45,426 bases of DNA from M3 sp964637445 (GCA_964637445.1 CAZWWS010000015.1:1-45426); one strand, 5' to 3'. Shown: positions 1-9,851, counted from the first letter of the stretch. Program-made: numbers and translations. The notes: generated by a model not told the origin, from the sequence alone.

Positions 1-91
1 ACGTAGCATGTTTTGAAGTGAGGAAATGCGCTAATTTGCCGAAATTCAGTATTACTACAATTGATAACCAAAATACTTTTGTCCATTCAGT

Positions 92-137
92 CAAAAAAAC
101 AGAACGCAACAAACTCAAAATAAGCTTGTTGCGTTCT
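92..137 (-). terminator. Rho-independent terminator downstream of tRNA-Met
   Basis: A perfect 12-bp inverted repeat (AGAACGCAACAA at 101-112 and TTGTTGCGTTCT at 126-137) is followed, reading the minus strand, by a run of seven T (92-99). It sits just after the 3' end of the minus-strand tRNA and fits an intrinsic terminator for that transcript. Confidence 0.85.
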
Positions 138-153
138 CTGTTCTGCATTTGGG

Positions 154-227
154 TAGCGGGAACGAGAATTGAACTCGTGACCTCCGGGTTATGAATCCGA
201 CGCTCTAACCAACTGAGCTATCCCGCC
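154..227 (-). tRNA. tRNA-Met (anticodon CAT)
   Basis: The minus strand folds as a cloverleaf of 74 nt without an encoded CCA end. The acceptor stem is GGCGGGA paired with TCCCGCT (one G-T pair at the tip), the D arm contains AGTTGGTTA, the anticodon loop is TTCATAA (anticodon CAT), and the T loop is TTCAATT. CAT could also be the lysidine-modified tRNA-Ile2 or the initiator. The first pair here is G-T rather than the mismatch of many initiators, so an elongator-type Met tRNA is the best call. It has its own promoter and terminator. Confidence 0.9.
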
Positions 228-239
228 GTTTTGCGAGTG

Positions 240-271
240 CAAAGTTAGGTATTATGATTGAACTGTGCAAA
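240..271 (-). promoter_or_regulatory. Bacteroidetes-type promoter of tRNA-Met
   Basis: On the minus strand, TTTG (plus 268-271) is followed after 20 bases by TAACTTTG (plus 240-247), matching the Bacteroidetes consensus TTTG-N19/21-TAnnTTTG. It lies just upstream of the tRNA at 227 and just downstream of the trkH stop codon, so the tRNA is transcribed independently of trkH. Confidence 0.75.
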
Positions 272-293
272 CATTTTTGACTAAATTTTTGAA

Positions 294-1772
294 TTATTTT
301 TTCCAATAACCTGGAGTGAACAGGACTAATACGGTAAATAGTTCCAATCGGCCAATCATCATCAGAAGTGAGAGCACCCACTTTCCGGCATCGGGCAGGG
401 CGTAATATGAGCTTACACTATATACTGTGATGTTCGCACTTATACCGGAGTTGCTTACGCACGCAAATGAAGATATAAAAGCGTCACAAATCGGTACTTG
501 CATAGCTGTAAGTATGAACCCTCCAATCAAAATTACTAAGACGTAAACGCATAGGAAAGTTATAACCTTTGAAGTCGTTTCTGCCGGAATTACGTTTTTG
601 TTGATACGAACGGGTACGATGGCATTTGGATGGATGATGCGGTATAATTCATTGCGTATGTTTTTCAGAAGGAAGAGCAGGCGGTCTATTTTGGCTCCAC
701 CGCTTGTAGAGCCGGCACATGCTCCGAAAAACATGAGTGTGATGGATAGTGATAATATAAAGGGTCCACTATTTTCCAGGTTGCCTACAATGTATGCCGT
801 AGATGTTGCAGCAGATACGATTTGAAACAATGGGGTAAGTAAAAGTTCAGAAATTGTATTATAATTGCCGTTGGCGATATATGCAACAACAAAAACGATA
901 TACATTAAGCCTATGATGCGTACGTATGTCCGGAATGCATCATTGGTCCAGAGACTGCGGATGTTGCCTGTGATTGCTCGATAGAGCAGTGTGAAGCTAA
1001 CTCCTGCGAGAAACATAAACACGATAAGTATGATGTCGATATAGGTTGATGACCATGTTTCGATTGATGCGTTTCGAGAAGAAAATCCTCCGGCTGAAAT
1101 GGTGGTCAATGTGTGGCATATACTATCAAACAAATCCATTGGTCCGCCCCATAATAAGAGCCAAAGTATTATTGTAAGAATTATGTAAACAAGCCATAGA
1201 CGTTTTGCCGTTTGGCTGACACGTGGACGAATTTTGTCGTGAGTTATTCCGGTGACTTCGGCATTGAACATTTGCATACCTCCGGAGTGGTTGAGCATTG
1301 GGATTACGGCTAATGTGAAAAGTATGATTCCCATTCCTCCAATCCATTGCATGAGACAACGCCATAGATTTATTCCGTGGGGAAGAGATTCTACATCGGG
1401 TATAATGGTGGCTCCCGTTGTTGAAAAACCTGACATTGCTTCAAAAAAAGCATCACTGACACTTAATGAGCATGGAGCTAAAATGAATGGCAACATCCCG
1501 AACAACGAAAATACCACCCAAACGAGTGACGTTAGTAAAAATGCTTCGCGTTTAGCCATATTGAAATGGGAGGGGTGGATGCAAAAAGCCATTATAAAAC
1601 CGCATGTGGCAGTGACGGCTGTTGATATAATAAAGGCAAATAGATCCTTTTCTTGATATAAGATTGATGTGGCAAGTGGAAAAAGCATAAAAGCGGCCTC
1701 AATCATGAGAAGCCACCCGATTACGCGAGCAACGATAGGGATGTTTATGTGAGAACGTGGACTGAATGCCAT
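294..1772 (-). CDS. trkH: Trk-type K+ uptake system, membrane subunit TrkH
   Basis: This is the potassium-translocating channel-like subunit of the inner membrane (492 aa, about ten hydrophobic segments), expected to be gated by the cytoplasmic TrkA ring. The four pore loops of the TrkH/KtrB family can be recognised: SGFSTTGAT, TTISAGGFSS, AATSTAYIVGN and SNSGISANI. The third loop has Ala where a glycine is usual for the selectivity filter, if my alignment is right. The gene is last in the operon small gene-dxs-trkA-trkH and starts 11 bp after the trkA stop. Length is normal for the family. Confidence 0.93.
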   Translation of the reverse strand: MAFSPRSHINIPIVARVIGWLLMIEAAFMLFPLATSILYQEKDLFAFIISTAVTATCGFIMAFCIHPSHFNMAKREAFLLTSLVWVVFSLFGMLPFILAPCSLSVSDAFFEAMSGFSTTGATIIPDVESLPHGINLWRCLMQWIGGMGIILFTLAVIPMLNHSGGMQMFNAEVTGITHDKIRPRVSQTAKRLWLVYIILTIILWLLLWGGPMDLFDSICHTLTTISAGGFSSRNASIETWSSTYIDIILIVFMFLAGVSFTLLYRAITGNIRSLWTNDAFRTYVRIIGLMYIVFVVAYIANGNYNTISELLLTPLFQIVSAATSTAYIVGNLENSGPFILSLSITLMFFGACAGSTSGGAKIDRLLFLLKNIRNELYRIIHPNAIVPVRINKNVIPAETTSKVITFLCVYVLVILIGGFILTAMQVPICDAFISSFACVSNSGISANITVYSVSSYYALPDAGKWVLSLLMMIGRLELFTVLVLFTPGYWKK

Positions 1773-1783
1773 CGTAAGAGTTG

Positions 1784-3118
1784 TTAGTTGAACAATTTTT
1801 CGATTTTATGGATTGCTCCCGATAGGCAGAATACGACGACGTGGTCGCCGGATTGAATGACAGTGTTGCCGTTTACGAGCATACCTTTTCCATCACGAAT
1901 AAGTCCGGCTATGGTCATGTCGTGTGACAGACTTAGGTCTTTGACTGCTCCTTTTGTGATTTTTGATTTTGGCTTGGCTTCGATCTCTGCTACTTCCGCA
2001 TCGGCGAGAGTCATACATTTCGATGAGTTGATGTCGGCATCGAGTAGTATTTGGAATATTTTGCTCGATGCGAGCAATTTTTTGTTGATGATTGTGCCGA
2101 TGTTGAGATTCTCAGCTTCAGAGATGAATTGGATGTCTTCAACTTCTGCAATGGTTTTGCCTACGCCAAATTCTTTGGCAGTCAAGCATGACAATATATT
2201 GGTTTCGGAACTATCCGATAGGGCGATGAAAGCGTCGACATCCTCAATGCCTTCTTCTTGAAGGATCTCTACGTCGCGTCCGTCGCCATAAACTATCTCG
2301 CAGTTGGGGCATTCTTCCGGTAAATGTAGGCACTTATCGCGATCGTTGTCGATAATCTTTATCCGGAAATTATCGCCGGCGAGGGCTGCCAATCTAATCG
2401 CAATACGACTTGCACCCATGATCAGAACGTTGCGGATACGTTGATCTGTCTTTCCGCATATCTCCAATAGGTCGTCGATATGGTCGCGAGTGATGGTAAA
2501 ATAAAGAATATCATTGACGAGAATCTTATCATCGCCTCTTGGGATGATGGTTTCGTGATGGCGTTTAATGGCCGAAACGTGAAATGAGTGCTGGTCGGAT
2601 GCAAGATTTTTGAGTTGCTTCCCTACGATGGAGGCGTTGTCACGTATTTTAATTCCGACTAATATTAGTTCGCCATTATGAAGTTCGAACCAATGTCTTA
2701 CCCACGAGCGTTTTAGCGCTGTGATGATTTCCAACGCCGCAAGGTATTCGGGGTATATAAGGAAATCAACGCCGATATTGTTGAAAAAATCGCTATTATG
2801 GTCGCTCATAAACTCGTAGTTGTCGATACGGGCTACGGTTTTCTGCGCACCAAGGCTTTTGGCGATGGCACAAGCGGTGACATTGGCCGTCTCATATGGG
2901 GTGACGGCAATGAAGAGGTCGCAACGCTCCACGCCGGCTTCTCGCAATGTGCGAAATGAGACCGGACTTCCGCGGTGGGTCATCAAGTTGTAATTGGCGT
3001 CGATGTTGGCGAGTTTGTCTTCGTTGAGGTCGATAAGTATTACATCTTGCTCTTCACGCGAAAGTAGTTTGGCAAGGTGAGTACCTACTTCTCCCGATCC
3101 GGCTATGACTATTTTCAT
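1784..3118 (-). CDS. trkA: Trk system K+ uptake regulatory protein TrkA
   Basis: This is the cytoplasmic, nucleotide-binding regulatory subunit (444 aa) that associates with TrkH. It has two RCK_N/RCK_C units. The first Rossmann motif is intact (GSGEVG at about residues 7-12, with an acidic residue ending strand 2). The second unit starts near residue 230 and has GASRIA instead of GxGxxG, so NAD(H) binding is best supported for the first half. Its ATG overlaps the dxs stop codon by 4 bp (ATGA), which suggests translational coupling. Confidence 0.94.
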   Translation of the reverse strand: MKIVIAGSGEVGTHLAKLLSREEQDVILIDLNEDKLANIDANYNLMTHRGSPVSFRTLREAGVERCDLFIAVTPYETANVTACAIAKSLGAQKTVARIDNYEFMSDHNSDFFNNIGVDFLIYPEYLAALEIITALKRSWVRHWFELHNGELILVGIKIRDNASIVGKQLKNLASDQHSFHVSAIKRHHETIIPRGDDKILVNDILYFTITRDHIDDLLEICGKTDQRIRNVLIMGASRIAIRLAALAGDNFRIKIIDNDRDKCLHLPEECPNCEIVYGDGRDVEILQEEGIEDVDAFIALSDSSETNILSCLTAKEFGVGKTIAEVEDIQFISEAENLNIGTIINKKLLASSKIFQILLDADINSSKCMTLADAEVAEIEAKPKSKITKGAVKDLSLSHDMTIAGLIRDGKGMLVNGNTVIQSGDHVVVFCLSGAIHKIEKLFN

Positions 3119-5052
3119 CGTTTGTCGTTTTTAGCGTTGATTATGGTGTTGTAAATCGCCTTTTCATCCATATTGCATAGATGATACAACTCATCGACTG
3201 TGCCTTGTGTGATGAATTTATCGGGAGCACCAATGCGATAAACTTTTTGTGAGTATCCGTGGTCGTTAAGCCATTCGATGACTGCACTACCTAATCCCCC
3301 TGTGATAGTGCCATCTTCGACGGTGATAATAGGGCAATTTTTAGCGGCTGCTTCCGACAAAATAGTTTCGTCGATTGGCTTTAAAAATATCATGTCGTAG
3401 TGAGCCACGGAAATATTTGCCTTGGAGGCAGATTCGATAGCTCGTTTCACACGCGAAGCTATCGGTCCGATGGATAGAACTACCACATCAGAGCCGTCTC
3501 TTAATTTTCGACCACGTCCAATCGGCAATTCATGCATAGGCACTTGCCAATCGCTGCACTCTCCTTTACCGCGGGGATATCTGATAGCGAATGACCCAAC
3601 GTCGGAGGCTTGGGCTGTAAACATGAGGTGGCGTAGGGTCGCTTCATCGGCCGGTGATGCTATTGTCATTCCCGGTATGCATCTCAAATAGCTGAGGTCG
3701 AACATACCATGATGAGTAGCTCCATCTTCACCGACGATACCGGCACGGTCTATGCAGAACGTGACCGGAAGATGTCGTATCGCCACATCGTGAATGATAT
3801 GGTCGTAGGCTCGTTGCAAAAATGATGAATATATGGCGCAGAACGGGCGCATACCATCTTTGGCAAGACCTCCAGAGAATGTGACGGCGTGTCCTTCGGA
3901 GATGCCGACATCGAATACTCGTTCAGGCATAGCTTCTTGTAGCATACTCATAGATGTTCCCGATGGCATAGCGGCAGTGATGCCTACGATTTTATCATTC
4001 TTACGAGCAAGTTCCACCAATGTGTGGCCGAACACATCTTGATATTTTATTGGTTTCCCTTCGGTAGACTCTTTTACGCGCTCTCCGGTCTCGGGGTTGA
4101 ATCGTCCGGGAGCATGCCAAGATGCAGGGTCTTTCTCGGCCGGAGCATATCCCTTGCCTTTGATTGTGCGTAAATGGAGTATGCGAGGCCCTTCCATGTT
4201 TTTGATGTCGCGAAGCACTCTTACGATGCGTATAATGTCGTGTCCGTCAAACGCTCCAAAATATCTTACATTAAGTCCTTCAAAGATGTTTTGTTGTCGA
4301 GATAACAGCGACTTAATGCTGTTATGAAACCGCAGTATAAAACCTCGGTGACGATCGGATATGAGATGAAATTTACGTAATAACTTATATGCCTTGTAAC
4401 GAACGGCATTGTAGCTCGGTGAGGTGTTGATATGAGCGAGATATGAATTTAGCGACCCGACATTGTGATCAATCGACATATCATTATCATTGAGCACTAT
4501 CAGTAAGTTGCTATGAGAATGAGCAGCATTGTTAATCCCCTCAAAAGCGAGTCCTCCACTGATAGAGGCATCGCCGATTACAGCAACAACATTCCGCCGA
4601 GGAGAATCTCCTTGTATTTCTGAAGCAACAGCCATTCCGAGTGCGGCAGAGATAGAATTAGACGCATGTCCGGCTGTGAAAGTGTCATACTGACTCTCTT
4701 CCGGATTGGGGAATCCGCTTAACCCTCCCAATTTTCGGTTGGTCGCAAATGCTTCTCGTCGACCGGTAAGTATTTTATGACCATAGGCTTGATGTCCCAC
4801 ATCCCACACAATACGATCGTAAGGTGTGTCAAACACATAGTGTAGCGCGACGGTTAGCTCCACAGCGCCCATGCTCGAAGCAAAGTGTCCGGGATTGGAT
4901 GATAGCGATTGGATAAGGAATTGGCGTATTTCTTCGCACACTTGTGGCAACTGCTCTACCGACAATTTACGCAAATCGGCCGGAGTGTCAATCGTGTTGA
5001 GCAATGGATATTCGCTTTTACCTGATAATATGTTGGTTTGGTTTTGTGCCAC
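3115..5052 (-). CDS. dxs: 1-deoxy-D-xylulose-5-phosphate synthase
   Basis: Dxs condenses pyruvate and glyceraldehyde-3-phosphate with loss of CO2, using thiamine diphosphate, as the first step of the MEP isoprenoid pathway in the cytosol. The 645-aa length is normal. Visible motifs are GDASISGG and NDNDMSID (cofactor and Mg2+ binding, residues about 160-195), DVGISEGHAVT with the conserved catalytic Glu, and DRAGIVGEDGATHHG. The predicted start is GTG, and the decayed second copy near 33.1 kb also begins with GTG in similar sequence. The gene follows a small membrane protein gene by 30 bp and overlaps trkA by 4 bp. Confidence 0.96.
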   Translation of the reverse strand: MAQNQTNILSGKSEYPLLNTIDTPADLRKLSVEQLPQVCEEIRQFLIQSLSSNPGHFASSMGAVELTVALHYVFDTPYDRIVWDVGHQAYGHKILTGRREAFATNRKLGGLSGFPNPEESQYDTFTAGHASNSISAALGMAVASEIQGDSPRRNVVAVIGDASISGGLAFEGINNAAHSHSNLLIVLNDNDMSIDHNVGSLNSYLAHINTSPSYNAVRYKAYKLLRKFHLISDRHRGFILRFHNSIKSLLSRQQNIFEGLNVRYFGAFDGHDIIRIVRVLRDIKNMEGPRILHLRTIKGKGYAPAEKDPASWHAPGRFNPETGERVKESTEGKPIKYQDVFGHTLVELARKNDKIVGITAAMPSGTSMSMLQEAMPERVFDVGISEGHAVTFSGGLAKDGMRPFCAIYSSFLQRAYDHIIHDVAIRHLPVTFCIDRAGIVGEDGATHHGMFDLSYLRCIPGMTIASPADEATLRHLMFTAQASDVGSFAIRYPRGKGECSDWQVPMHELPIGRGRKLRDGSDVVVLSIGPIASRVKRAIESASKANISVAHYDMIFLKPIDETILSEAAAKNCPIITVEDGTITGGLGSAVIEWLNDHGYSQKVYRIGAPDKFITQGTVDELYHLCNMDEKAIYNTIINAKNDKR

Positions 5053-5082
5053 GATAAGAATGGTTGATAATTAATGGAGAAC

Positions 5083-5265
5083 TTATTTTTTATTGTTCCC
5101 GTTTCGGATATACTTTTTGTAAAGTGGGACAAACACTACAATAGCGGATACTACAATCACAAATAGAGTCCATAGATTAAATCCTCGACCTTGTATCATC
5201 AAGTAGCATAAGATGAGCCATAAGGCAGAGAGACATATGAATCGAAATATTATAGAACCTTTCAT
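5083..5265 (-). CDS. Small two-helix membrane protein upstream of dxs
   Basis: A 60-aa hypothetical protein starting MKGSIIFRF with two predicted membrane helices (about residues 4-22 and 30-49) and a basic tail (KKYIRNGNNKK). I chose the ATG at 5265 because the interrupted homologue at 33159-33532 begins at the same Met and the two proteins align throughout. The gene lies 30 bp upstream of dxs, probably as first gene of that operon. Conservation of the gene pair in both copies shows that the small gene is real and normally linked to dxs. Function is unknown. Confidence 0.8.
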   Translation of the reverse strand: MKGSIIFRFICLSALWLILCYLMIQGRGFNLWTLFVIVVSAIVVFVPLYKKYIRNGNNKK

Positions 5266-5313
5266 ATTTGCAGTTTTAGCATTGGGCATAGTTGGCCGCA
5301 ACAATTTACAATG

Positions 5314-5321
5314 CAAATATA
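5314..5321 (-). promoter_or_regulatory. -7 promoter element (TATATTTG) for the dxs operon
   Basis: TATATTTG on the minus strand lies 49 bp upstream of the small-gene ATG and matches TAnnTTTG. The second copy of this locus keeps the same octamer 54 bp upstream of its own ATG (33586-33593), which supports it. TACCTTTG at 5324-5331 is an alternative. No convincing -33 TTTG is visible. Confidence 0.55.
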
Positions 5322-5489
5322 CGCAAAGGTAAGCGAAGAAAAAACAAGTTGCTTCGTTTTTTCTTCATGAATACATTGATAAAATTGAAATATACTGAAA
5401 TTTAATGTGGGAGAAAGAAACAGATTAAGATAAAAGTAGGGGAAAGCGATTAGGCAATTCAATCGAGAAACAAGCGTTGGAAATAGTGA

Positions 5490-6533
5490 TTATATAGTAG
5501 AGAAGCGGTAGATTATCTTGTGTCGATATTCGGTGCCGGGCAGAAGTAGGCTTGAGGGGAAATTGGGGTGATTAGGTGCATCGGTGTATCCTTGACATTC
5601 AAGGGCAACGCCATCATAGTCGTTATAGCTGCGACCGCTGATGCTTTTAGGACTGCCATTGAGCCAACCTCCGGTGTAAACCTGTATTCCGGGTTGTGTG
5701 GTAAGGACTTCGAGTTTGCGGCCGCTTGTATCTGAAAATAGTTCAGCGCCTTTTGCCGGTACTGCATTTGTCGGGTTATCAATGATCCAAAAATGATTGT
5801 AACCTCTGCCTATTCTTATAGCGGGAAAATCTGATTGAAAGTCGGTGCCGAGCTTTTTAGGAGAAGAAAAATCCATTGGAGTATTTATAGTGGGGGCTAT
5901 CTCTCCGGTTGGAATATGAGATGTATCTACCGGAAGATATTTTGATGCATATAGCCGAAGAGTATGACCTAATATATTGCCTGAGTTTTCACCATTTAGA
6001 TTGAAATATGCGTGGTTGGTAAGGTTGACGATTGTAGGCTTATCGGTGGTGGCTCGACAAGTGATGTGCAACTCATTAATATCGTTCCAAATATATTCTA
6101 CTGATACATTCAACTTTCCCGGATATCCTTCTTCGCCGTCGGCAGCAGAGTAGCTGAATATGACACCGAATTTGGTAATTTTATATGCCCAAATGCGATT
6201 CATAAAGCCATTGCGGCCTCCGTGTAACGCGTTTTTGCCATCGTTGGGTTTGAGCATAAATGTTTCGCCGTTTATACTGAATCGGGCATTGCTTATGCGA
6301 TTGGCAAAGCGACCAATGGTTTTCCCGGCACACGGCCCATCACCAATATAATCGACCGGATTTTGATAACCTAATATGACATCGTCGATTATGCCATGAC
6401 GGTCGGGGACTCTGATGCGCGTGATTCCTGCTCCGAGCGAAGATAAGGTGACTGAAGCTCCCGATGAGTTGGTAAAAGAAAAAAGAGTTATGTCGCCAAG
6501 CGACGACATAACTCTCGAAAGATTAGGTTTCAT
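5490..6533 (-). CDS. galM: Aldose 1-epimerase (galactose mutarotase)
   Basis: It interconverts the alpha and beta anomers of aldoses such as galactose or glucose. The 347-aa protein has the family's key residues: the substrate-binding HGG (His104), the catalytic His174 in LTNHAYFNLNG and the catalytic Glu312 in VALECQGYTD. A longer open frame extends to 6674, but the ATG at 6533 overlaps the stop of the upstream DUF5107 gene (ATGA), aligns with the family start, and leaves no signal peptide, so the enzyme is predicted cytoplasmic. It is the last gene of the sugar-porter/DUF5107/galM operon, suggesting it handles an imported monosaccharide. Confidence 0.93.
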   Translation of the reverse strand: MKPNLSRVMSSLGDITLFSFTNSSGASVTLSSLGAGITRIRVPDRHGIIDDVILGYQNPVDYIGDGPCAGKTIGRFANRISNARFSINGETFMLKPNDGKNALHGGRNGFMNRIWAYKITKFGVIFSYSAADGEEGYPGKLNVSVEYIWNDINELHITCRATTDKPTIVNLTNHAYFNLNGENSGNILGHTLRLYASKYLPVDTSHIPTGEIAPTINTPMDFSSPKKLGTDFQSDFPAIRIGRGYNHFWIIDNPTNAVPAKGAELFSDTSGRKLEVLTTQPGIQVYTGGWLNGSPKSISGRSYNDYDGVALECQGYTDAPNHPNFPSSLLLPGTEYRHKIIYRFSTI

Positions 6534-9500
6534 ACAGGATAAGATTTGATCAGTGTATCTAAAGCTTGAATTCCCTGATGATTGATATCGAGCGATTTTA
6601 TCTCTTCGAGATATTCTCTCGATTTTTTTACATTGCCAAGTCCCATATAGCCAAGTGATAGCATATAAAGACAATGGATGCGGTTGCGGAGTTGCAAATC
6701 ATCGTCCCAGATAAGCAAATCCGGAAGAGAAACCGCAAAATAATCCATCTTCACAATGTCGTGGATATGTTGCTTCCCATAATCGACCAAGCGATTGAAA
6801 TAGCTTCTTGCTTTGTTCTCATTGCCTAATGCTCGGAATGCTAATCCGGCATAGAAAATTTTATCCGGTTTGGCATCATTGTAGTAAAGAGCTGCAGCCG
6901 GTTCTGTCGGTCCGAGAGTGGCTTGTTGATAGCATTCACGAGCTGTATCTTCATTGCCAAGAGCCGAATGTGCTTGCCCGAGGAAGTAATAGAAATCGTT
7001 TTCTTGAGCACCATAGAGTTTACCCTCGCCAAGATGATGTGGATATTCGAGACATTCTTCAAGCAAAGCTATTGCATCGCGATGGCGTTTTTCGGTAATT
7101 GCGATTTTAGCCAATTCGACGCGAGCTGTTTGATATTGCATAGGCACTTTGCCTTCTCCACCTTCCCAAGGATGGAAGATATGTCGGTCGAGAAGCTCTT
7201 TCGCTTCAAGATGTTGCGCGGTTTGATTGAGGAGGGTAATTTCTTCAAGGACGAGATCATCACGCTGCACCACTAATTCGTGATGTTTGCGAAGGAATGC
7301 AAGACGTTCGGTGTGTGGGCGACGTAAACGCTTGTATAGTTGGTCGAGTTCCATGAGTATGCGGCTATCTGAAGTGTCGAGTGAGAATGCACGTTCCATA
7401 TAAGTCACGGCGTTTGCTTCATCGTTGCGCTTATTGAAACATCCTAAAGCGAGGTTTCGCCAAACGGTGGGGTATTCCGAGTTGAGTTGCGCAGATTTCA
7501 TCCACGAATCGATAGCTATATCATATTGTCGCTTGTCGTAGTAGAGATTTCCTAAATAGTATAATGCTCGATGATCGTCGGGATTGAGATCTAATGCAGT
7601 ATTAAGAGCAACTATTGCATCCAATCTGTTAGGGAAACATAACTCCGGTGATTCTTGCATGGCTTTGGCAAATATGGCTTTAGCTCCATCGATGTCTGAT
7701 GCGTTTAGTTGGCACCATCCGAGATAATAGTAGGTCATTGGGGTGGTGGCTTTCTGCTTAATTGCAATCTCCCATAGTGAGTTCGCAATTTTCCAACATC
7801 CGGCAGCACAGAAATCAAGAGCAATCTCGTCGTAATTGTGAGCATCGCCACGCATTAATGTCACGAGATGATTAAGTGTATTCTCATCTTTGCTGATAAG
7901 ATACTTAACATATAGGCAACCATAATTGAAGCAATCGATTGCGAGGGAGTCTTCTATTAATGTAAGAGCCTCGTCGAAACGATTCATTTGATAGAGAATT
8001 GCCGCTTTGAGTGCGCGAGCTTTATGGTTGTGCCAATTTCTGATGAGAGAACGTTCTGATTCGTATAGAGCATCTTCGTATCTACCTTGTAAAGCGGAAA
8101 TTTGTGCACAAGCAAAATAGCCGGCATCTTGCCATGCTCCATTCCATGTGGATTTATAGAAACGAGCATACGCTTCGTCTAAACGTCCTTGATATTTTAG
8201 CGACAATCCGAGATTGTAGATTGGCTCGCCATTGTAGGGATTGGGATTACGCTTTTGTAACACTTTGACGGCTGTGTCAAGATAATTTTCAGCAAGTTCA
8301 AAGCGTCCTTTGCGTATATACCATAGGCCAAGGGCATTGTTGCATTGCACATCGAGTGGATCTCGGCGTAGAGCTTCTTCGTAATAGTCGACCGGACTAT
8401 ATGTAGCATGACGATATTGTTCGAGATGAAGCCCTGTTAAGAAAAGCTGTTCGTTGGTCTTTATCTCTTTCGGAGTAAGGGCGGCTTCGGCTGCATCAGG
8501 AATAGGACGAATTTCGTCAGGCTCTGCATGCCAAGTAAGTACGATACGATTGTTCTTTATAATCTCAAGAGTGAGAGTATCGAAAGCGCAATCATCTATG
8601 TCGATGGACTCTTCGAAAATCTTTTCCGGGGTTATGAGGTGCTGGCTATTAAAGAACCCACGATCATCGTTGCTACGTAGTATGATATTGACGCTTTGTG
8701 CCGATGTTGCGAAAATTTTAAGATGAACCGTTCCTCCATCTATAGGATCGATGTTGACCAGCAAATCTTTGGTAGCATTTTTCACAACACCTAATTCTCG
8801 ATAGGGGAGGAAGTATTGAGTAAATTCCTTTTCTTCGTATGGCTGAAGCCATGAAAAATCGGGCTGATTTTCGGTGTAAACACCGGCCATTAGTTCGATG
8901 TATGGTCCGTCTTCGTCGGTGAGGTTACGATCCCATGCACGCCCGAAGTCGCCATTGCCCCAAGTCCATTGCTTTTTGCCAGGAGATACATGGTGGCTCG
9001 CTACATGGAGCATCCCAGCTTGAGTGTCAAATTCGTAACCGCCTTCGAAGTCATACTTTGAATTGACTCCCATATAAGAGGTCGGTACGAATATGTTTTT
9101 ATAATTGGCAATATCCACTCCGGCAGAATAATCCATCTTATAGTACGTACCTGTTGCGATAGGGAATGAACTTACGGCACGTTTGCCATGGTCGAATACG
9201 GCATTAATATCCGGCGGGAACACCGAACGATAATGATCGTTGACGGCTACTGCAGGGTTTGCCCACCAAAGGAATGTCTGAGGCACATCAGTGCGGTTGT
9301 AAAGAACACCTTTAATTTCTAAATAAGCACATCCCGGGCGTAGAGTGAAACCTGCCATGCCTTTTTGGTGAAACATACGTTCCATCTCGCTGACCCATAC
9401 AGTCATAGAACCGTCTTCGTGTGTCTCAATGTCACAATCTACAGGCATGAATGTACTGGGGCGATGGTGTTGTGGCCAGTTGAATTCGATACCTCCTGAA

Positions 9501-9826
9501 ATCCAAGGTCCGGCAAGTCCTACTAAAGCAGGTTTGATAACATGATTGTAGTATACAAAGTGACGTTGTTTGATTTTATCGTATGCCATTTGAACTCTAC
9601 CGCCAAGTTCCGGCAATATCATCACTTTGATATATTCATTTTCGATGAATACGGCATTATATTCTTTGTCTACTTTTTCGTTGGCGATGGATTCAATTAC
9701 CGGATATGGATAAACGACACCGCTTGAACCTTGGTAGACACGTTTTTCAAGAAATATAGGATTTTTCTCGGGTTTCCCCACTTCGTAGGTGGGAATGACC
9801 ACTTTTTCTCTCCATGCTTTTACCAT
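6530..9826 (-). CDS. DUF5107 domain protein with C-terminal TPR repeats
   Basis: A large 1098-aa protein without a signal peptide, so predicted cytoplasmic. Residues about 35-345 match my recollection of DUF5107, a domain with a mutarotase-like beta-sandwich. Dense conserved-looking motifs are GGIEFNWPQHHRP (111-123), WWANPAVAVNDHY (187-199), TWGNGDFGRAWDRN (288-301) and ELMAGVYTENQPDFSW (311-326). From about residue 480 to the end are many tetratricopeptide repeats (for example ALGLWYIRKGRFELAENYLD and ALYYLGNLYYDKRQYDIAID). It starts 25 bp after the sugar-porter stop and overlaps galM by 4 bp. I do not know its reaction. The context suggests a role in metabolism or sensing of an imported sugar. 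Confidence 0.85.
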   Translation of the reverse strand: MVKAWREKVVIPTYEVGKPEKNPIFLEKRVYQGSSGVVYPYPVIESIANEKVDKEYNAVFIENEYIKVMILPELGGRVQMAYDKIKQRHFVYYNHVIKPALVGLAGPWISGGIEFNWPQHHRPSTFMPVDCDIETHEDGSMTVWVSEMERMFHQKGMAGFTLRPGCAYLEIKGVLYNRTDVPQTFLWWANPAVAVNDHYRSVFPPDINAVFDHGKRAVSSFPIATGTYYKMDYSAGVDIANYKNIFVPTSYMGVNSKYDFEGGYEFDTQAGMLHVASHHVSPGKKQWTWGNGDFGRAWDRNLTDEDGPYIELMAGVYTENQPDFSWLQPYEEKEFTQYFLPYRELGVVKNATKDLLVNIDPIDGGTVHLKIFATSAQSVNIILRSNDDRGFFNSQHLITPEKIFEESIDIDDCAFDTLTLEIIKNNRIVLTWHAEPDEIRPIPDAAEAALTPKEIKTNEQLFLTGLHLEQYRHATYSPVDYYEEALRRDPLDVQCNNALGLWYIRKGRFELAENYLDTAVKVLQKRNPNPYNGEPIYNLGLSLKYQGRLDEAYARFYKSTWNGAWQDAGYFACAQISALQGRYEDALYESERSLIRNWHNHKARALKAAILYQMNRFDEALTLIEDSLAIDCFNYGCLYVKYLISKDENTLNHLVTLMRGDAHNYDEIALDFCAAGCWKIANSLWEIAIKQKATTPMTYYYLGWCQLNASDIDGAKAIFAKAMQESPELCFPNRLDAIVALNTALDLNPDDHRALYYLGNLYYDKRQYDIAIDSWMKSAQLNSEYPTVWRNLALGCFNKRNDEANAVTYMERAFSLDTSDSRILMELDQLYKRLRRPHTERLAFLRKHHELVVQRDDLVLEEITLLNQTAQHLEAKELLDRHIFHPWEGGEGKVPMQYQTARVELAKIAITEKRHRDAIALLEECLEYPHHLGEGKLYGAQENDFYYFLGQAHSALGNEDTARECYQQATLGPTEPAAALYYNDAKPDKIFYAGLAFRALGNENKARSYFNRLVDYGKQHIHDIVKMDYFAVSLPDLLIWDDDLQLRNRIHCLYMLSLGYMGLGNVKKSREYLEEIKSLDINHQGIQALDTLIKSYPV

Positions 9827-9851
9827 GATAATGTCTTATGTGGTTTGTTGA

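Noticed and set aside
154..227. tRNA-Met as an integration site for the sugar-utilisation block
   Set aside because: No partial duplicate of the tRNA 3' end was seen elsewhere in the window and no integrase is present; the dxs-linked repeats are the better boundary.
5262..5462. A 66-codon minus-strand frame overlapping the dxs-operon promoter
   Set aside because: It has no domain or supporting context and covers the promoter conserved in the second copy of the locus.
6534..6674. N-terminal extension of galM
   Set aside because: It overlaps the DUF5107 coding sequence by over 140 bp and has no aldose-epimerase homology; the ATG at 6533 gives a normal 4-bp overlap and normal length.
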